Assembly: GCA_017607445.1 (NCBI GenBank) | Contig: JAEVHH010000005.1 | Coordinates: 186,001-250,000, forward strand | Length of the DNA stretch: 64,000 nucleotides | Reading direction: 5' to 3' | DNA from: Histoplasma ohiense | Lineage: Eukaryota > Ascomycota > Eurotiomycetes > Onygenales > Ajellomycetaceae | Shown: piece after piece, positions 46,083 through 57,732 of the stretch | Position numbering within the stretch: the first letter of the stretch is position 1 | Layout: each line of letters begins with the position of its first letter | Notes under the pieces: model-generated | The model's input: the letters and a program-made list of their open reading frames with translations, nothing else | The model's database searches: none | What the model was told of the DNA's origin: nothing | Made by a program: the position numbers and the translations under genes

Positions 46083-47111
46083 ATGATTACTGCACCAGGG
46101 TTTGGTGTATCTAAGCCAGACCATCCTTATGTGACTGGTAATACCTTCATCGCTAGATCACATATCCCCCCTCCTCCAATTCATGAGACTTGCAACCTCA
46201 CTAAGGAAACTAGACATGAGAGGGAGGAAATGCATCCACTGAATCACTGTCTTATTCACTCTCCCATTGGGGGATCAGATGGGCCAGTCACTGTCGATCT
46301 AAAGATTGTCAAGACTGTTCGAGTCAGGGACAATGAGAGCGCTCAGCTTGCTGTGGTTCAGATTCAGAAAGTTGCACCCTCAGATTTTTTACCAACAGAC
46401 TTGAATCTTGTTGCCAAGATTTACGATCCTCTCTACTTCAGTCACATACAAGATGATGTGGACCATTTCCTGTGTGTTGACCGCGACTATTCACGTGAAA
46501 CTGCAACATACACTGCTCTCTCCAAGTCCAACCTTCCAGGGACAGTTATTCCTAGATATTTTGGCTCCTGAACACTTCAATGGCCTGTCACAATGAGTGA
46601 AACTGTTACCACACGCTCTGTCCGACTCATTCTTATCGAGTATGTCCCTGCAGCATCCCTGCAACAATTGAACCCGGCGGACTTCTCACAGCAGTATCGT
46701 AAGACACTCATGAAGGCAGTGATTGATGCTGAGACTCTGCTGTATACACATGGCGTTCAGCACCGGGATCTACACCCTCGGAATATTCTAGTCTTAAATG
46801 ACACAGTAGCCAAGGCATCTGATGCGTGGGGAATTCGAATTGTTGACTTTGGACACTCTGTGCTTGGACGTGCTCCATTACCAGAATTGGAGGGACCCGA
46901 ATACCTTCCCGGGGTTCCAATCTCACCACTGCTGCGTTGGCACAAGGCTTGGAAAAGATTTGAGTTTTTTAGTGATTGGATTGCTTGGGACTGGCAATCA
47001 TGGCTGGAATGTGTGTTTGGACACATGCGAGCTTCCCTCACAGAACACATGGTGTCAACCTGGCTGCCGGCTATTCTGACTGAACCTCAGGAGGTATTTA
47101 TAGAAGAGTAA
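46083..47111 (+). pseudogene. Protein-kinase-like gene interrupted by one TGA
   Basis: Two adjacent open frames are one continuous frame separated by TGA at 46569-46571. The upstream part ends LSKSNLPGTVIPRYFGS and the downstream part resumes TLQWPVTMSETVTTRSVRLI. The kinase features straddle the break: LNLVAKIYDP (ATP-anchoring Lys) before it; GVQHRDLHPRNILVL (catalytic loop) and IRIVDFGHSVLG (Mg loop) after it. The C-terminus is present, and ~343 codons in total suit a small fungal kinase-like or APH-like family. The stop is one G-to-A step from TGG. I see no donor/acceptor pair that removes it cleanly. It could also be a sequence error. Confidence 0.75.
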
Positions 47112-48058
47112 CTTCTCATTTGAAGTGGAGATGTGATTTCTCTAGATTCACGCAGGATGTTTCAATTTCTGCTTGAGATTCAGATGGTTCCGTTGACTGC
47201 ATATTGAATGATGGTTAAAGTTTCAGCACTATTTTCATAAAAACAAAAATGAATAAACCACTGTATGTCGCATGTTGATGTTGACAGCGCTTATGTGGAG
47301 ATTTCATGCTAATATTAGTGAGATATATAGATTACTCCCGGCTGCCTGCCTTTCTCCTATACGGGTCGGAGCGCTTTTGGTAACATGTTGCCCAAGCGGC
47401 AGCCCTGCCGCACGTGGCTACCCATGTATAGGTTCCATAATATATATAGAATAATAGTAGGGGAAATTTGGAGCTAGGGTGTTTTAACATTTAACCGTGT
47501 TCGATGGGTTATAGCCAGCCAGCCATAGGTTGCTATTTAGTACCATATCTTTTCCGTCTGCTTCTTTGCTTTGCCTTTTACTTTCGTCTTCGATTGCTTT
47601 TGAGCCATTGCATCACCAGAGGAGTAGGTTGTAGATAGCACTCCTTCACGTCCAATTAATTTTTAGTGTTAAAATCGTAGTTTAGTATTTTCTCGCTAAG
47701 AGGCATCCGGGTCTAAGCCACCCACCCACCCGCCACGCCACAACGCACGGTTTCGAACTGGCGCTCTTTCGACTCCTTCGAGAACTAACTGAACTGAACG
47801 AGCAGCGAACTGGGCGGACGAATTGATTATTATATATACTCCTCCTGTACGCCGTAGTATTCATTTATTTTCACCGCAGCTAACGAGGTGCAAATCGCAC
47901 ACATTACTAGTACCTAACGATTTTTTTGCCTAACCCCCTCCGCCCTCCGATGATACTAGCAATTGCATACTAGTACCCGCTCAGTTTCCCCTGGGGTTAC
48001 GGTGCTGCAAGCTTTGAATTCCCTTAATCACCACAGATAGCGACTAAATCGCAGCATC
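47112..48058. other. Intergenic region
   Basis: 947 bp without a gene. Contains ordinary AT-rich sequence and a GC-rich stretch near 47365-47420. A tRNA-like TTCGAA word near 47755 lacks a matching A box. Confidence 0.45.
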
Positions 48059-48115
48059 ATGTCATTTGGGTTATCTGGTCGTCGACCATCGACTACCAAG
48101 ATCTTCTCTGCCTCG
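48059..48115 (+). other. Candidate first coding exon of the fructose-2,6-bisphosphate enzyme gene
   Basis: ATG followed by 18 codons (MSFGLSGRRPSTTKIFSAS) ending exactly at a GTGAGT donor in phase 0. The phase-0 acceptor with branch site GCTAAC at 49767 could join it to SDDSRICVVMVG, but the intron would be about 1.65 kb, long for this genome. Nothing else gene-like lies between. Confidence 0.4.
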
Positions 48116-49719
48116 GTGAGTTGGGCAGCACAGTTTTCTCCTTACCCCCTCTTAACTACTACGACTAGTACCCTTGCCATTGAGTTGTTCTGTTGCTGCC
48201 TATTTATTTATTTTCTGCCATTGATCATCGGTATTGCTATCGTTATTGTTATTTCCACTGCCCTTTTCTTTGCTCTTATTCCAACCACTGTTTCTTCTAT
48301 CTTGTTCATGAACTTTTCTCTTGTGGCGTGTCAGGATGGATTCGGAAGGAGAGCACATGACCATGCGGGTTGTGCCGACTGCACCCAAAGCCACACACCC
48401 ATATGAAAAATGTTGTCCCTATTCATCGCAGCGAGCGCTCCTTTGAAGCCTCAGCGAGAGCAGAATAGATATGGCTTGGACCATGCGTGTTTTTGAGTCA
48501 CTGTGTTGGCTGCAAAAGGGGCGCATTTTTTCAATTTCTCCAATTGGGCCTGGCCCAGGCGAGGGTCCAAAACCCCATGTAGCCCTGCCAACTCGTCGCT
48601 CTGCGCGTCCTTGTCGTACGGCAGTCGATGACAGCCTGTCACCCGCTTATGTCGACAATTTTTCTTGCCCGTGACGAGAATCTGGGACCAGGGTGAGAAT
48701 ACTAGTATTCTGTCCTTGGTTGCGCCGTACAAGCTTTATTTGCCCCTTTGATACCGGGAGCTGGCGCTTAAGATGCCTGTGCCTATGGGATAGTTCGGTA
48801 ACTTGTGCGATGGACAAGAATATATCATTTTGAGAAATGGTCGTCGCGCATCCGACGCTTTCGTCCTAAAGCACCTGGCTCGAATTACCCTCTCCACGGG
48901 CGGTTTGGAAACTTTATAGCCGTCTCATCGCGGCTGATGAGTCTTGAGGATCCAAGCTATCCATGACCCTTCTTCAGCGAATGTATCTCAGGATTGGAAA
49001 AGACTACAGGGCTGAAACAGGGATCACCTCTGAAAAGTCCTGTCTGATTTGCTTCGGTTATGCAGACTGGAGTTAATACTTTGGTGAGCTTGGTAGTTTC
49101 TGGTCCCCGGAATAGCAGTGGTTCGTGCGGGCGATATGAAATATATGCCCTGGACGATCATGTATATCTCCTCTCGCGTCCTGGTCGTTGATCAATCATC
49201 GAATTACACTCCGTTTGACAGGAAACGAAAATAAAAGGTGGCTTCATGAAACATATGAAGGCGTATGATTCATTCTCAAAGCGATTATCCGCCCCGTCGC
49301 GTCGCCTTCGGTATTTTCGATTTCGCAGGCACCACTGCTTATGGACTTTGACCTGTGAAAAACAAATGCCACTCTCTCAAATCCCTATGGCTGTAGATCA
49401 ATTTCGAGCTCCCGGCTGAATGGGTTGGATTCCGATCTTTTCCCTAGACATCAATGCATTTTAAGATACGTGCAATGCTCCACTTTTCAACCGTCAAGTG
49501 CTGTCTACCTTCGGGCTCTCTGCATTTATTACGATGCAGGGCTTTTCTGCCATTTCCATCTATACCTGTGCTCCATCATCCTGGTCCCGGATTGTAATTC
49601 ACTTAACCTTGGTTCATCATCCTCTACATCCCGTTTTATATTTCTTTTTGCTTGCTAAGTTTTTTTAAAAACGCGATGACCTATCACTTCACGAATTCGG
49701 ACTCGAGTCGCACATTACT
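48116..49719. other. Long gene-free stretch, possible large intron
   Basis: 1.6 kb with only short contradictory frames. If 48059 is the true start this is an intron; otherwise it is the promoter of the downstream gene. Confidence 0.4.
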
Positions 49720-51211
49720 ATGTCAATATTTCTTTCGTCTTGCAAAGCTAACACTTCTTCATTGCAGAGCGATGACTCAAGAATATGCGTTGTGATGGTT
49801 GGATTACCGGCCCGTGGCAAGAGTCTAATAGCTGGTAAAGGTTGGTCAACCCACCTGCATAGGCTCACGATGGACGCTCTCCATTCCCTGTATACTTCGC
49901 TAACACCACTCAGCTTTGCGCTACTTAGCTTGGGTCGGGATTCCCGCGAGAATATTTAACGTTGGCCAGTACAGACGACTGGACACGCCACGACCAACCG
50001 CTGCCTTCTTTGACACATCTAATCCGGACGGAGAAAGGTTACGACGGGCCGCTGCGGAAGCGGCAGTGAAGGATATGTTACGCTGGTTTGCCGAGACTGA
50101 TGGACAGGTAGCAATATTAGATGCTACTAATTCTACAAAAAGCCGTCGACAATGGATATACAGAACATGCAGGAATGCAGGAATCGAAGCCCTGTTCGTT
50201 GAATCGAAGTGCGACGACGAAGACCTGATCATGAACAACATTCTCGAAGTCAAAACATCATCGCCAGACTATGTGGGCCAGGACCCAGAACTGGCTGCGC
50301 AAGATTTCAGAAATCGCATCCGTAACTACGAAAAAGTGTATCAGACAATCGATGAGGATGAGAAAAATTATGCCTATGTCAAGCTCATAAATGTGGGCTC
50401 CACTGTAATAATCAATCATATCAAGGATTATTTATCCAGTCGTTTGGTCTATTATATTCAGAACCTCCATATTAGACCCCGCTCGATCTGGCTTTCTCGA
50501 GTACGTCTATTCTAAAAGTTATTCATGGCCGCTCTTACAGAGAAAAGTTACTAATATCTCCCATTCTAGCATGGAGAGTCTGAATTCAACCTTCTAGGCA
50601 AAATAGGTGGCGATGCCGATATCTCATCGCGTGGAGAGCAGTATGCGCGTGCTCTTCCCCGTCTCCTCAAAGAGTCTGGCGTTCCTCCCGGAGCTAAACT
50701 TGTCATTTGGACATCCACATTGAAGCGCACCATCCAGACGGCGCGCCATCTGGCCGCAGAAACCGGATATGATAAGCTAGAATGGAAGGCTCTAGATGAA
50801 CTTGACTCGGGCGTCTGCGATGGGCTGACCTACGAAGAAATCGCGGAAAGGTACCCGGAAGATTTCAAAGCTCGGGACGACGATAAATACAACTACCGCT
50901 ATCGCGGCGGCGAGTCGTACCGGGACGTCGTCATCCGGCTTGAGCCCATCATCATGGAGCTGGAGCGAAGCGAGAATGTCATCATCGTCACCCACCAGGC
51001 CGTCCTTCGTTGCATCTACTCCTACTTCTTGAACATGTCGCAGGAACAAAGTCCGTGGATGGAGGTCCCCCTGCACACGCTTATCAAACTAACGCCCGGC
51101 GCGTACGGGACGGAAGAAAAGCGCTTTAAGGCTAATATCCCGGCTGTCTCGACATGGCGGGGTAAGGGCTCCTCTGCGAAGCACCAAACACCGGATGAGC
51201 AGCAGCAATAA
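49720..51211 (+). CDS. 6-phosphofructo-2-kinase / fructose-2,6-bisphosphatase family protein
   Basis: Controls fructose-2,6-bisphosphate, the regulator of glycolysis and gluconeogenesis. Exons (49720 or 49768)-49840, 49914-50500 and 50570-51211. The kinase half has VVMVGLPARGKSLIAGK (P-loop), YLAWVGIPARIFNVGQYRR and VAILDATNSTKSRRQWIY. The phosphatase half starts at the junction LSR|HGESEFN, giving the RHGE catalytic motif. VIWTSTLKRTIQTARHLAAE, LDELDSGVCDGLTYEEIAER and VIIVTHQAVLRCIYSYF (second His) follow. The first 16 codons from ATG 49720 look like intron, with a GCTAAC branch site and TTGCAG acceptor. The true N-terminus may therefore be the exon at 48059. Which activity dominates cannot be told from sequence. 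Confidence 0.88.
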
Positions 51212-52192
51212 GGCTTCCGTTCGTTTCTGGGTTGCATATTTTTCACAAATCGAATCCTTACCGACTTTTCATTTTCATTTTACCTCATGGGGACTCAGAC
51301 CGCCATTTCGTCTTACAAACAAGCGCCCTCCGTTCCCATCAACCAAGAACGATCTCTCGCCTCCAAACATTGAACTCTCCGCTCTCTCCCTTCCCACCCA
51401 CCCTTACCAATTCCTCACCTTAACAACACAACTAATGCATCACATATATATTTCTCGCCAACAATGTTGCGTTTGCATTTCTCACCGAGGTTTTTTTTTT
51501 TTTTTTTTGGCGGTTTGCTAGACTCAAGACTGAAGTTTTGGGCGCGGAATATGGCTGATAGAATCAAAAAGCGTCCATGGGAAGATGGTTTTCTCTCTAG
51601 ATAGACATCACGGCAAGAGGCCTGGCTTGGACATGCACGGGTGCAGGTGGGCGTGCGAGGCGTCTCCATCACTTGATTCTTTATTTGTTTTTAAGAAATG
51701 TGACTGTATGACGTTTCCAATAGACCCTTGAAGGTGATTTAACATTTTATGGCAGAAACAATACTCGTAAACATATCAGTTGACTAATTCTTGGATAGCC
51801 GCTGACAGGGTGATAAAATGAACAAGCGACATTTATGTGTGATATGCGAGTTGCTCTGTGACTAAAATATGCTGACTAAGATAGGCGAAACTGATCTGCG
51901 TCATCTGAGATCGACCTCGATCCAAACTCAACAATTCTGTCATGAAAACCCAACCTTTGATAGTAATGGGAGGCGGCGTATCTCGGCACACTCATTCGTC
52001 TCCATGGACGTGAGACGCTGTTCCACTGGTTTCCGAGCTGGCGAAACTGCCGGAATGTGAACTATACGTCAAGTGGTCAAGTAAATCTTCCCGACACCGA
52101 GCTTCCACAACCTGCATCAGCTACGGCAGTCAGAACCAGAACGGAGTTTTCAACATTCATCTCCGCAGTTCCAGCGATAGCACCAGAAAGCC
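51212..52192. other. Intergenic region
   Basis: 981 bp between two plus-strand genes with a poly-T tract at about 51491-51508. No gene supported. Confidence 0.5.
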
Positions 52193-55100
52193 ATGTTGTC
52201 GGCCTTCACGGCCCACCCTCTCGTCCAGCTCAAGCAGCGCGACAAATCGAAGATCGAGTCATTCTTAGCATACGGTGACCGGCTGCTTGTCGGGCTAAAT
52301 ACGGGAACCCTCCGAATATATCGCATCAACGAGTTGAATCCTGAGCATAGCGGCAATGAGGAATCTCGCATAGGTGAGGTGAGGGAGCAAGAAAATGGGG
52401 ACGGAAGAGGGGATATGGATGTGAATAGAGCCGCTGTGGAGAATGTGGATCTACCGAACGTGAAACCCACAGACCTACTTCGCGAGCAGGAAAAGTTTTC
52501 GCGATATAAAATAGAGCAATTGGCCATCATCAAAGAGGCGGGCATTCTGATCTCGTTATCGAACGGATATGTTTCTATCCACGACCTCCAAACCTATGAG
52601 CTGCAGCAACAGTTAGCGAAAACAAAAGGGGCATCTGCGTTTGCAGTTACATCGAATATCGTAAAGGACCCCAGTACCTCAGTACCATCGATTGTGTCTC
52701 GACTCGCTGTGGCTGTTAAGAGAAAACTGATGCTGTGGATGTGGCTAGATATGGAACTGGAAGATGATACAAAGGAGATCACACTAGCAAGTGGGATTAA
52801 GACTTTAACTTGGGCCACGGGTACCAAACTCATTGTGGGCCTAAATTCAAGCTATGTGATGGTTGATGTGGAATCTTCCAAGGTAACGGATATCGTGGGC
52901 CCAGGAAGTATCGGCGGGCCTGGTGGACAGGACACAGGCCGACTTGGAGGTGTGGGTGTTGCAAGTATGAGCTACATTGGCATGGGAGGTACCGCGCCGA
53001 AACCTCTAGCAACACGATTGGGAGATGGGGAAATACTGTTAGCTAAGGATGTCAATACTCATTTCGTCGATACCGATGGCGAGTCCTTAGGAAGGAGGCA
53101 AATTCCTTGGACCACAAGCCCGGAGGCCGTGGGTTACTCATATCCATATCTCTTGGCATTGCGAGAGCCTTCAAAAGGAACATTGGAAGTCCGCAATCCA
53201 GAAACCTTGTCTTTGCTTCAATCCATTTCACTCCCTTCAGCAAGTATGCTTCACATACCCCAACCCACAATAAGCCTAGCCCATGCGGGGAAAGGTTTTC
53301 TGGTTGGTAGCGAACGCATCATCTGGCGAATGGCTGCGTTGGACTACGACTCGCAAATCGATTCACTTATCGAACAAGCGCATTTGGATGAAGCCATAAG
53401 CCTAATCAGTATGCTGGAAGACGCACTGCTTAAAGATAAAGCGGGCAGGCTTCGAGATGCCAAACTACAGAAGGCGCAAATTCTATTTGACAAGCGGAAG
53501 TATCGTGATTCGTTAGATTTATTTACAGATGCATGTGCTTCTCCCGAGATGGTTATTCGCAAGTATCCAAAAGTCATTGCTGGGCCACTCTCTACCTTCG
53601 ATGAGGAGAAAGTTGAAGAGGAAGAGTCGGAAGCCGATGACAAAACCTCCCATAAAACGAATGGCACTGCATCTGACAGTATGGAGGCTGTAGCAGAGAG
53701 TGTAGCAAGGGCAAAGGCTCCTGCAGGATATGCATCCTCTGTGAGATCCATTTTGAGGGGGAAGTCCGAAGATGTTAGCGAAACAAGCAGTATCCGTGGA
53801 AAGCCCGCGGATGTGAAACCCGTGGATAATCCCTTGGGTATGAGATCTAGTCACCCTTTCCTACATATCCGAATATGATACTAATAGTCCCGTAGAAGGG
53901 AAAGACTTAAAAACCGCTGCACACGCGCTCCAGGGATTTCTCGCAGACATTCGGCGGAGATTGCAGCGATTTCTTAATCCGGATGGAACCGTCACCGACC
54001 TAGCTTTACAGGTTGCCAATGAAACCGATGACTTCAGCCAGTCGGTCAGGAACGTAGTAGGTCTGTCTCCGGACGATAGCTCAGACGATATTGCACGGAA
54101 ACTTCGCGAGACAGCTACACTGGTTGATACAACCCTCTTCCGCGCCCACATGTTTGCAACACCGTCCCTAGCCGGATCCCTTTTCCGCATCGCCAATTTC
54201 TGTGACCCGGACGTTGTAATGGAAAAACTCGAGGAAACCGGGCGTTACAACGATCTTATCGACTTCCTCTTTGGTAAAAAGATGCACCGTCCTGCTCTTG
54301 AACTGCTGCAGAAATTTGGCCAGGCCGAGACGGACGAAACAGAAAAAACAGTCTTCGCCTCACAACTGCGCGGTCCAGATCGCACTGTCGCATATCTGCA
54401 AAATCTCCCACCAGAAATGATCGATTTAATCTTGGAATTTGCCGAATGGCCCGTGAGGGCGCGGCCCGAACTGGGAATGGAGATTTTCCTGGCAGATACA
54501 GAGAATGCGGAAACATTACAGCGTGATAAGGTCCTCGAATTCCTCCAGAGCATTGACTCCAAACTTGCAATTCGGTATCTGGAACATGTCATTGGCGAGT
54601 TGAACGAAATGTCGCCTGACTTGCATCAGCGTCTACTCTCGTTATATTTGGATCGGCTCAAACGGTGGAAACCGGGTGACGTTAGTGCACAGCAGGAGTT
54701 TGAAAGTGAGGAGGAGTGGACGGATTGTAGACGGAAGTTTTTAGATATGTTGAAGGGCAGTGGGCAGTACTCGCCGGCTAAGATGCTGGACCGACTGCCT
54801 AGAGAAGGTGAGTTGTCGTTCGCTCCGCATTCGCAACTCCGTGTATTCAGCAGCATTGGCTAAGCAAACGAGGTAGATCCTGAGTTTTTCGAGGCTCGAG
54901 CGATCATTTTTAGCAAGATGGGTCAACATAGACAAGCGCTAGAGATTTATGTATTCAAACTAGAAAGTCCTGACAAAGCTGAAGAGTAAGTCCGATATAC
55001 TAATTAACCCCTTTCTCTTCCCAAATTCACTCTGCCCAAGTGGCTAATCAGCACGGCCAGATACTGCAACTATATCCACCGAAATGAGGAAACTCGGACC

Positions 55101-55698
55101 ACAGATACGGCCGCAACGAAACGTGTCTCCCCCACAGACAACGAAGACGGCCATCCATCCATTTATCACACCCTTCTGTCCCTTTACCTCTCCCCACCGC
55201 ACGATTATAAACCCCAATACGGTCCCGCCATAGAAATCCTTGCCAGGCACGGTTCTCGTCTCCCCGCTGGTTCCACCCTCGAACTAATACCGGAAACATT
55301 CCCTGTGCATGAGCTAGAATTCTACTTCCGCGGCCGCATAAGGGCGGCTAATTCAGTCGCTAATGAAAGCCGGATTGTCACTGCGTTACGCAAGGTACAG
55401 AATGTAGCGGTCCAGGCGAATTTACAGCTTGGGGGGGAAATCGTGAAGGGGCATAATAAGGGTCGGAATCGCTTCGTGACTATTAGCGAGGAAAGGGTGT
55501 GTGGTGTATGCCATAAACGATTGGGAGGAAGCGTGATTAGCGTTTTCCCAAAGTACGCTGTTCCTTTGTCCCATTATTCCACACCCTTCTGACACAGGTT
55601 TTTGGAGGACATCCCTGGCTAACAATTCTTCTTTGAATAGTAATACTGTTGTACATCTTGGTTGCGCTGGTAAATGGAGCACTACTGCTGCATCATAG
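52193..55698 (+). CDS. VPS39: Vacuolar sorting protein Vps39/Vam6 (HOPS subunit)
   Basis: HOPS tethering subunit for vacuole and endosome fusion, also linked to vacuole-mitochondria contacts in yeast. Exons 52193-53837, 53896-54807, 54877-54985, 55061-55552 and 55641-55698 give 1071 residues. The N-terminal CNH/beta-propeller region begins MLSAFTAHPLVQLKQRDKSK, with LLVGLNTGTLRIYRI and SLSNGYVSIHDLQTYEL. The clathrin-heavy-chain-like repeat region includes ALDYDSQIDSLIEQAHLDEA, EETGRYNDLIDFLFGKKMHR and FSKMGQHRQALEIYVFKLE. The C-terminus is the Vps39 zinc-finger segment RVCGVCHKRLGGSVISVFP joined by the last intron to NNTVVHLGCAGKW. Length and order fit the family. Confidence 0.93.
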
Positions 55699-56237
55699 GT
55701 GGACGCATACACTGGAAATAGAGCAACCTCCCCCCCCGAGCCCCCACTATACTATCACATAATCATTGGAACTTTTGTGTAACTCCACCTTTTTTTAAAC
55801 ATTTTCGGCATATAAAACTTAGCGCCCACAATGGTATTTTGTATGTTTGGCCCTCTGTTCTCCACTTTCCTTCCCTTCCCATTTGCAACCCCTCCCAACT
55901 TCAGGTTTAAATGGAATTCATGCGCGTGCACCTCTGTAGTCCACTCCTTCGATAAGCTCTCCTAACCATTTTATTCGGTCCCCCCTCGCCCATCATCATG
56001 CAATTCACTCTATATTCGTTCATTTGAAGATGCGTAGTGACTAGCATTTTCTCAATGGCAAACTCATCCATGAGTAATACATACTCCATATCCATAGGCA
56101 TTAAAAACAAATGACGGGAGGAAATGGTAGGGGGCAGAGTAAGATCGCTTAAAGGAAGCAAGTTCTCGGTCAACGGTGTGAGAGCTTGACTAAAAATATC
56201 GTGAATGCTGGGCGGATATGCTGTGTTTCCTCAAGAA
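55699..56237. other. Convergent 3' region VPS39 / GON7
   Basis: 539 bp between two stop codons. An 88-codon minus-strand frame at 55907-56173 begins with TTG and is Met-rich without family features, so it is not called. Confidence 0.5.
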
Positions 56238-56594
56238 TCAATCCTCATCATCCAAAACTTCCTCCCCGTAATTCTCCTCTTCTCTCCGTTCTCTTTCAGT
56301 CTGGGCCATGTTCACACTGCCAGATGCCTGTCGATTGATATTATTGTCTTCGTCCATGCGGGCAGTCAGGAACTCATTTATCTCAGTTTGCAATGCACTC
56401 ACGGCCCCACGTAGCTCGGAGAGATACGCTGTCTTCGCTGCCGTGGTACTAGAGTTGTCCAGACTGCGGGATAAGGATGTTGAAAGTGGATGGGAGAAAG
56501 TGTGTGTTCGTTCGGGTTGGGCTTGGGAGGTGGAGGGGGCAGAGTATGATGCAAGCAGAAAGGAAGGGCGTTTGGAGGGAAGGTTCGACGCCAT
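56238..56594 (-). CDS. GON7: EKC/KEOPS complex subunit Gon7-like
   Basis: Small single-exon protein of 118 residues. In yeast Gon7 belongs to the EKC/KEOPS complex, which makes the t6A modification of tRNAs and affects telomeres and transcription. The recognisable core is LSELRGAVSALQTEINEFLT followed by ARMDEDN; the C-terminus is very acidic (REEENYGEEVLDDED) and the N-terminus Ser/Pro-rich. Length and layout match fungal Gon7 proteins. Assignment rests on this short core, so I am fairly but not fully sure. Confidence 0.78.
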   Translation of the reverse strand: MASNLPSKRPSFLLASYSAPSTSQAQPERTHTFSHPLSTSLSRSLDNSSTTAAKTAYLSELRGAVSALQTEINEFLTARMDEDNNINRQASGSVNMAQTERERREEENYGEEVLDDED

Positions 56595-57011
56595 TGTTGG
56601 TTTCTTCCCACTTGTCTGCTCGCCTGATTGTTGGGCTGGAGTGTCTCATGGGAAAATCGAGCTTCGAAGTCGGGAGTGCTCAAAAATACGTGCGACGCAA
56701 ATAAGTCACGTGATATTGTGGTTCAGATTCCTTGGCGCTTTGACTCCTTTCTTGAATATTCTTTCCTAGTTCAACCACATACACATACGCGTAATCATGA
56801 TATTGGGAAAGGGCGGTCGGTTATCAAATTGTGGTCTCCCATCCTCTTTCACTTGCATCTTCTCTCATGAATATAAACATATATTTTCGACCTCTCAGTC
56901 CCCCACCCCGAAATGGTCACATAGGCATAATCCCCACTAATACAAAGTTAGAAGGAACCCACAAACTCATAACATAAAATGCAACAAGATACACAATTCC
57001 ATCACCCACCA
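56595..57011. other. Intergenic region upstream of GON7
   Basis: 417 bp; no gene seen. Contains the GON7 promoter and the 3' end of the next minus-strand gene. Confidence 0.45.
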
Positions 57012-57732
57012 TTAAAAACGAGGTGGCACTCCGCAGATCTGCCGAAGTTGATTGCGGCGTGCCTCAATGTCTCCAACGTTTGGAATATCAAATTCCCGCA
57101 GCAAAATATCCAGTTGCCGACCTGATCAAACTTGATTAGAATTGCTGTCTAAAATCAGAGTAGATAAACCCTTCATACCTGTCAGCCGATTTAATGCAGC
57201 TAGATTTCTTGGAAAGCCGTGAATTTCCTCATTCCGTTGGTTGACTAGCGGAACAAGAGCAACGTTATCTCTATTGATCGTGGAATTGATACTCCGCGCG
57301 ATCGAGTTGCGATTGCTAGAAATCATCTTAGCCATGTTCAAAAAACAAAAAAAAACAAAACAAAAAAAACAAAAAAAAAGAAGCATTTGAAGAGGAAAGG
57401 GGGACTTACGTGGCTAGTACGTTCGCAGCCATCAGATTCATGCGAGCATCAACCTCGTCCATACGAGTGTTGAGCCGATCCATGCGCGCATCTAGCCGAT
57501 CCATGCGCGCATCTAGCCGATCCATGCGCGCATCCAGTTGATCCATTCGCGCGTCAATTCGATGGAGATGTTGATCAATCCCCCGCAGCATGCCCATGAC
57601 TTGATCAAGCTGGTTCTGCATGTTCATGATCGGTATATTTGGGAGAAGAGAAAGTTGGTTTACTACGGTCTGTGTAGCATTTGTAAGAAGGTGGAAGTCT
57701 GGCTGTGCCAGGTTCTGCTGAGTCTGTTCCAT
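57012..57732 (-). CDS. Heptad-repeat protein of a fungal accessory family, unknown function
   Basis: Exons 57732-57410, 57315-57179 and 57121-57012 give 189 residues. The N-terminal half contains a seven-residue tandem repeat (DARMDRL, about six units with variants) encoded by 21-nt DNA repeats, which should form a coiled coil. The C-terminal half reads SIARSINSTINRDNVALVPL, GFPRNLAALNRLTG, RQLDILLREFDIPNVGDIEA and ends CGVPPRF. Similar proteins (coiled coil plus LVPLV..FP..L..L.RL) are, as I recall, multi-copy in Onygenales, without known function. Intron 1 uses the acceptor TTTCTAG at 57316 because that alone restores frame. Confidence 0.72.
57456..57560. repeat. 21-nt tandem coding repeat (DARMDRL heptads)
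   Basis: Three nearly identical 21-nt units GATCCATGCGCGCATCTAGCC at 57477-57539 flanked by more diverged copies. Confidence 0.9.

Noticed and set aside
47740..47775. Possible tRNA B box on the minus strand (CCAGTTCGAAACC)
   Set aside because: No A box at the right distance and no cloverleaf stems could be drawn.
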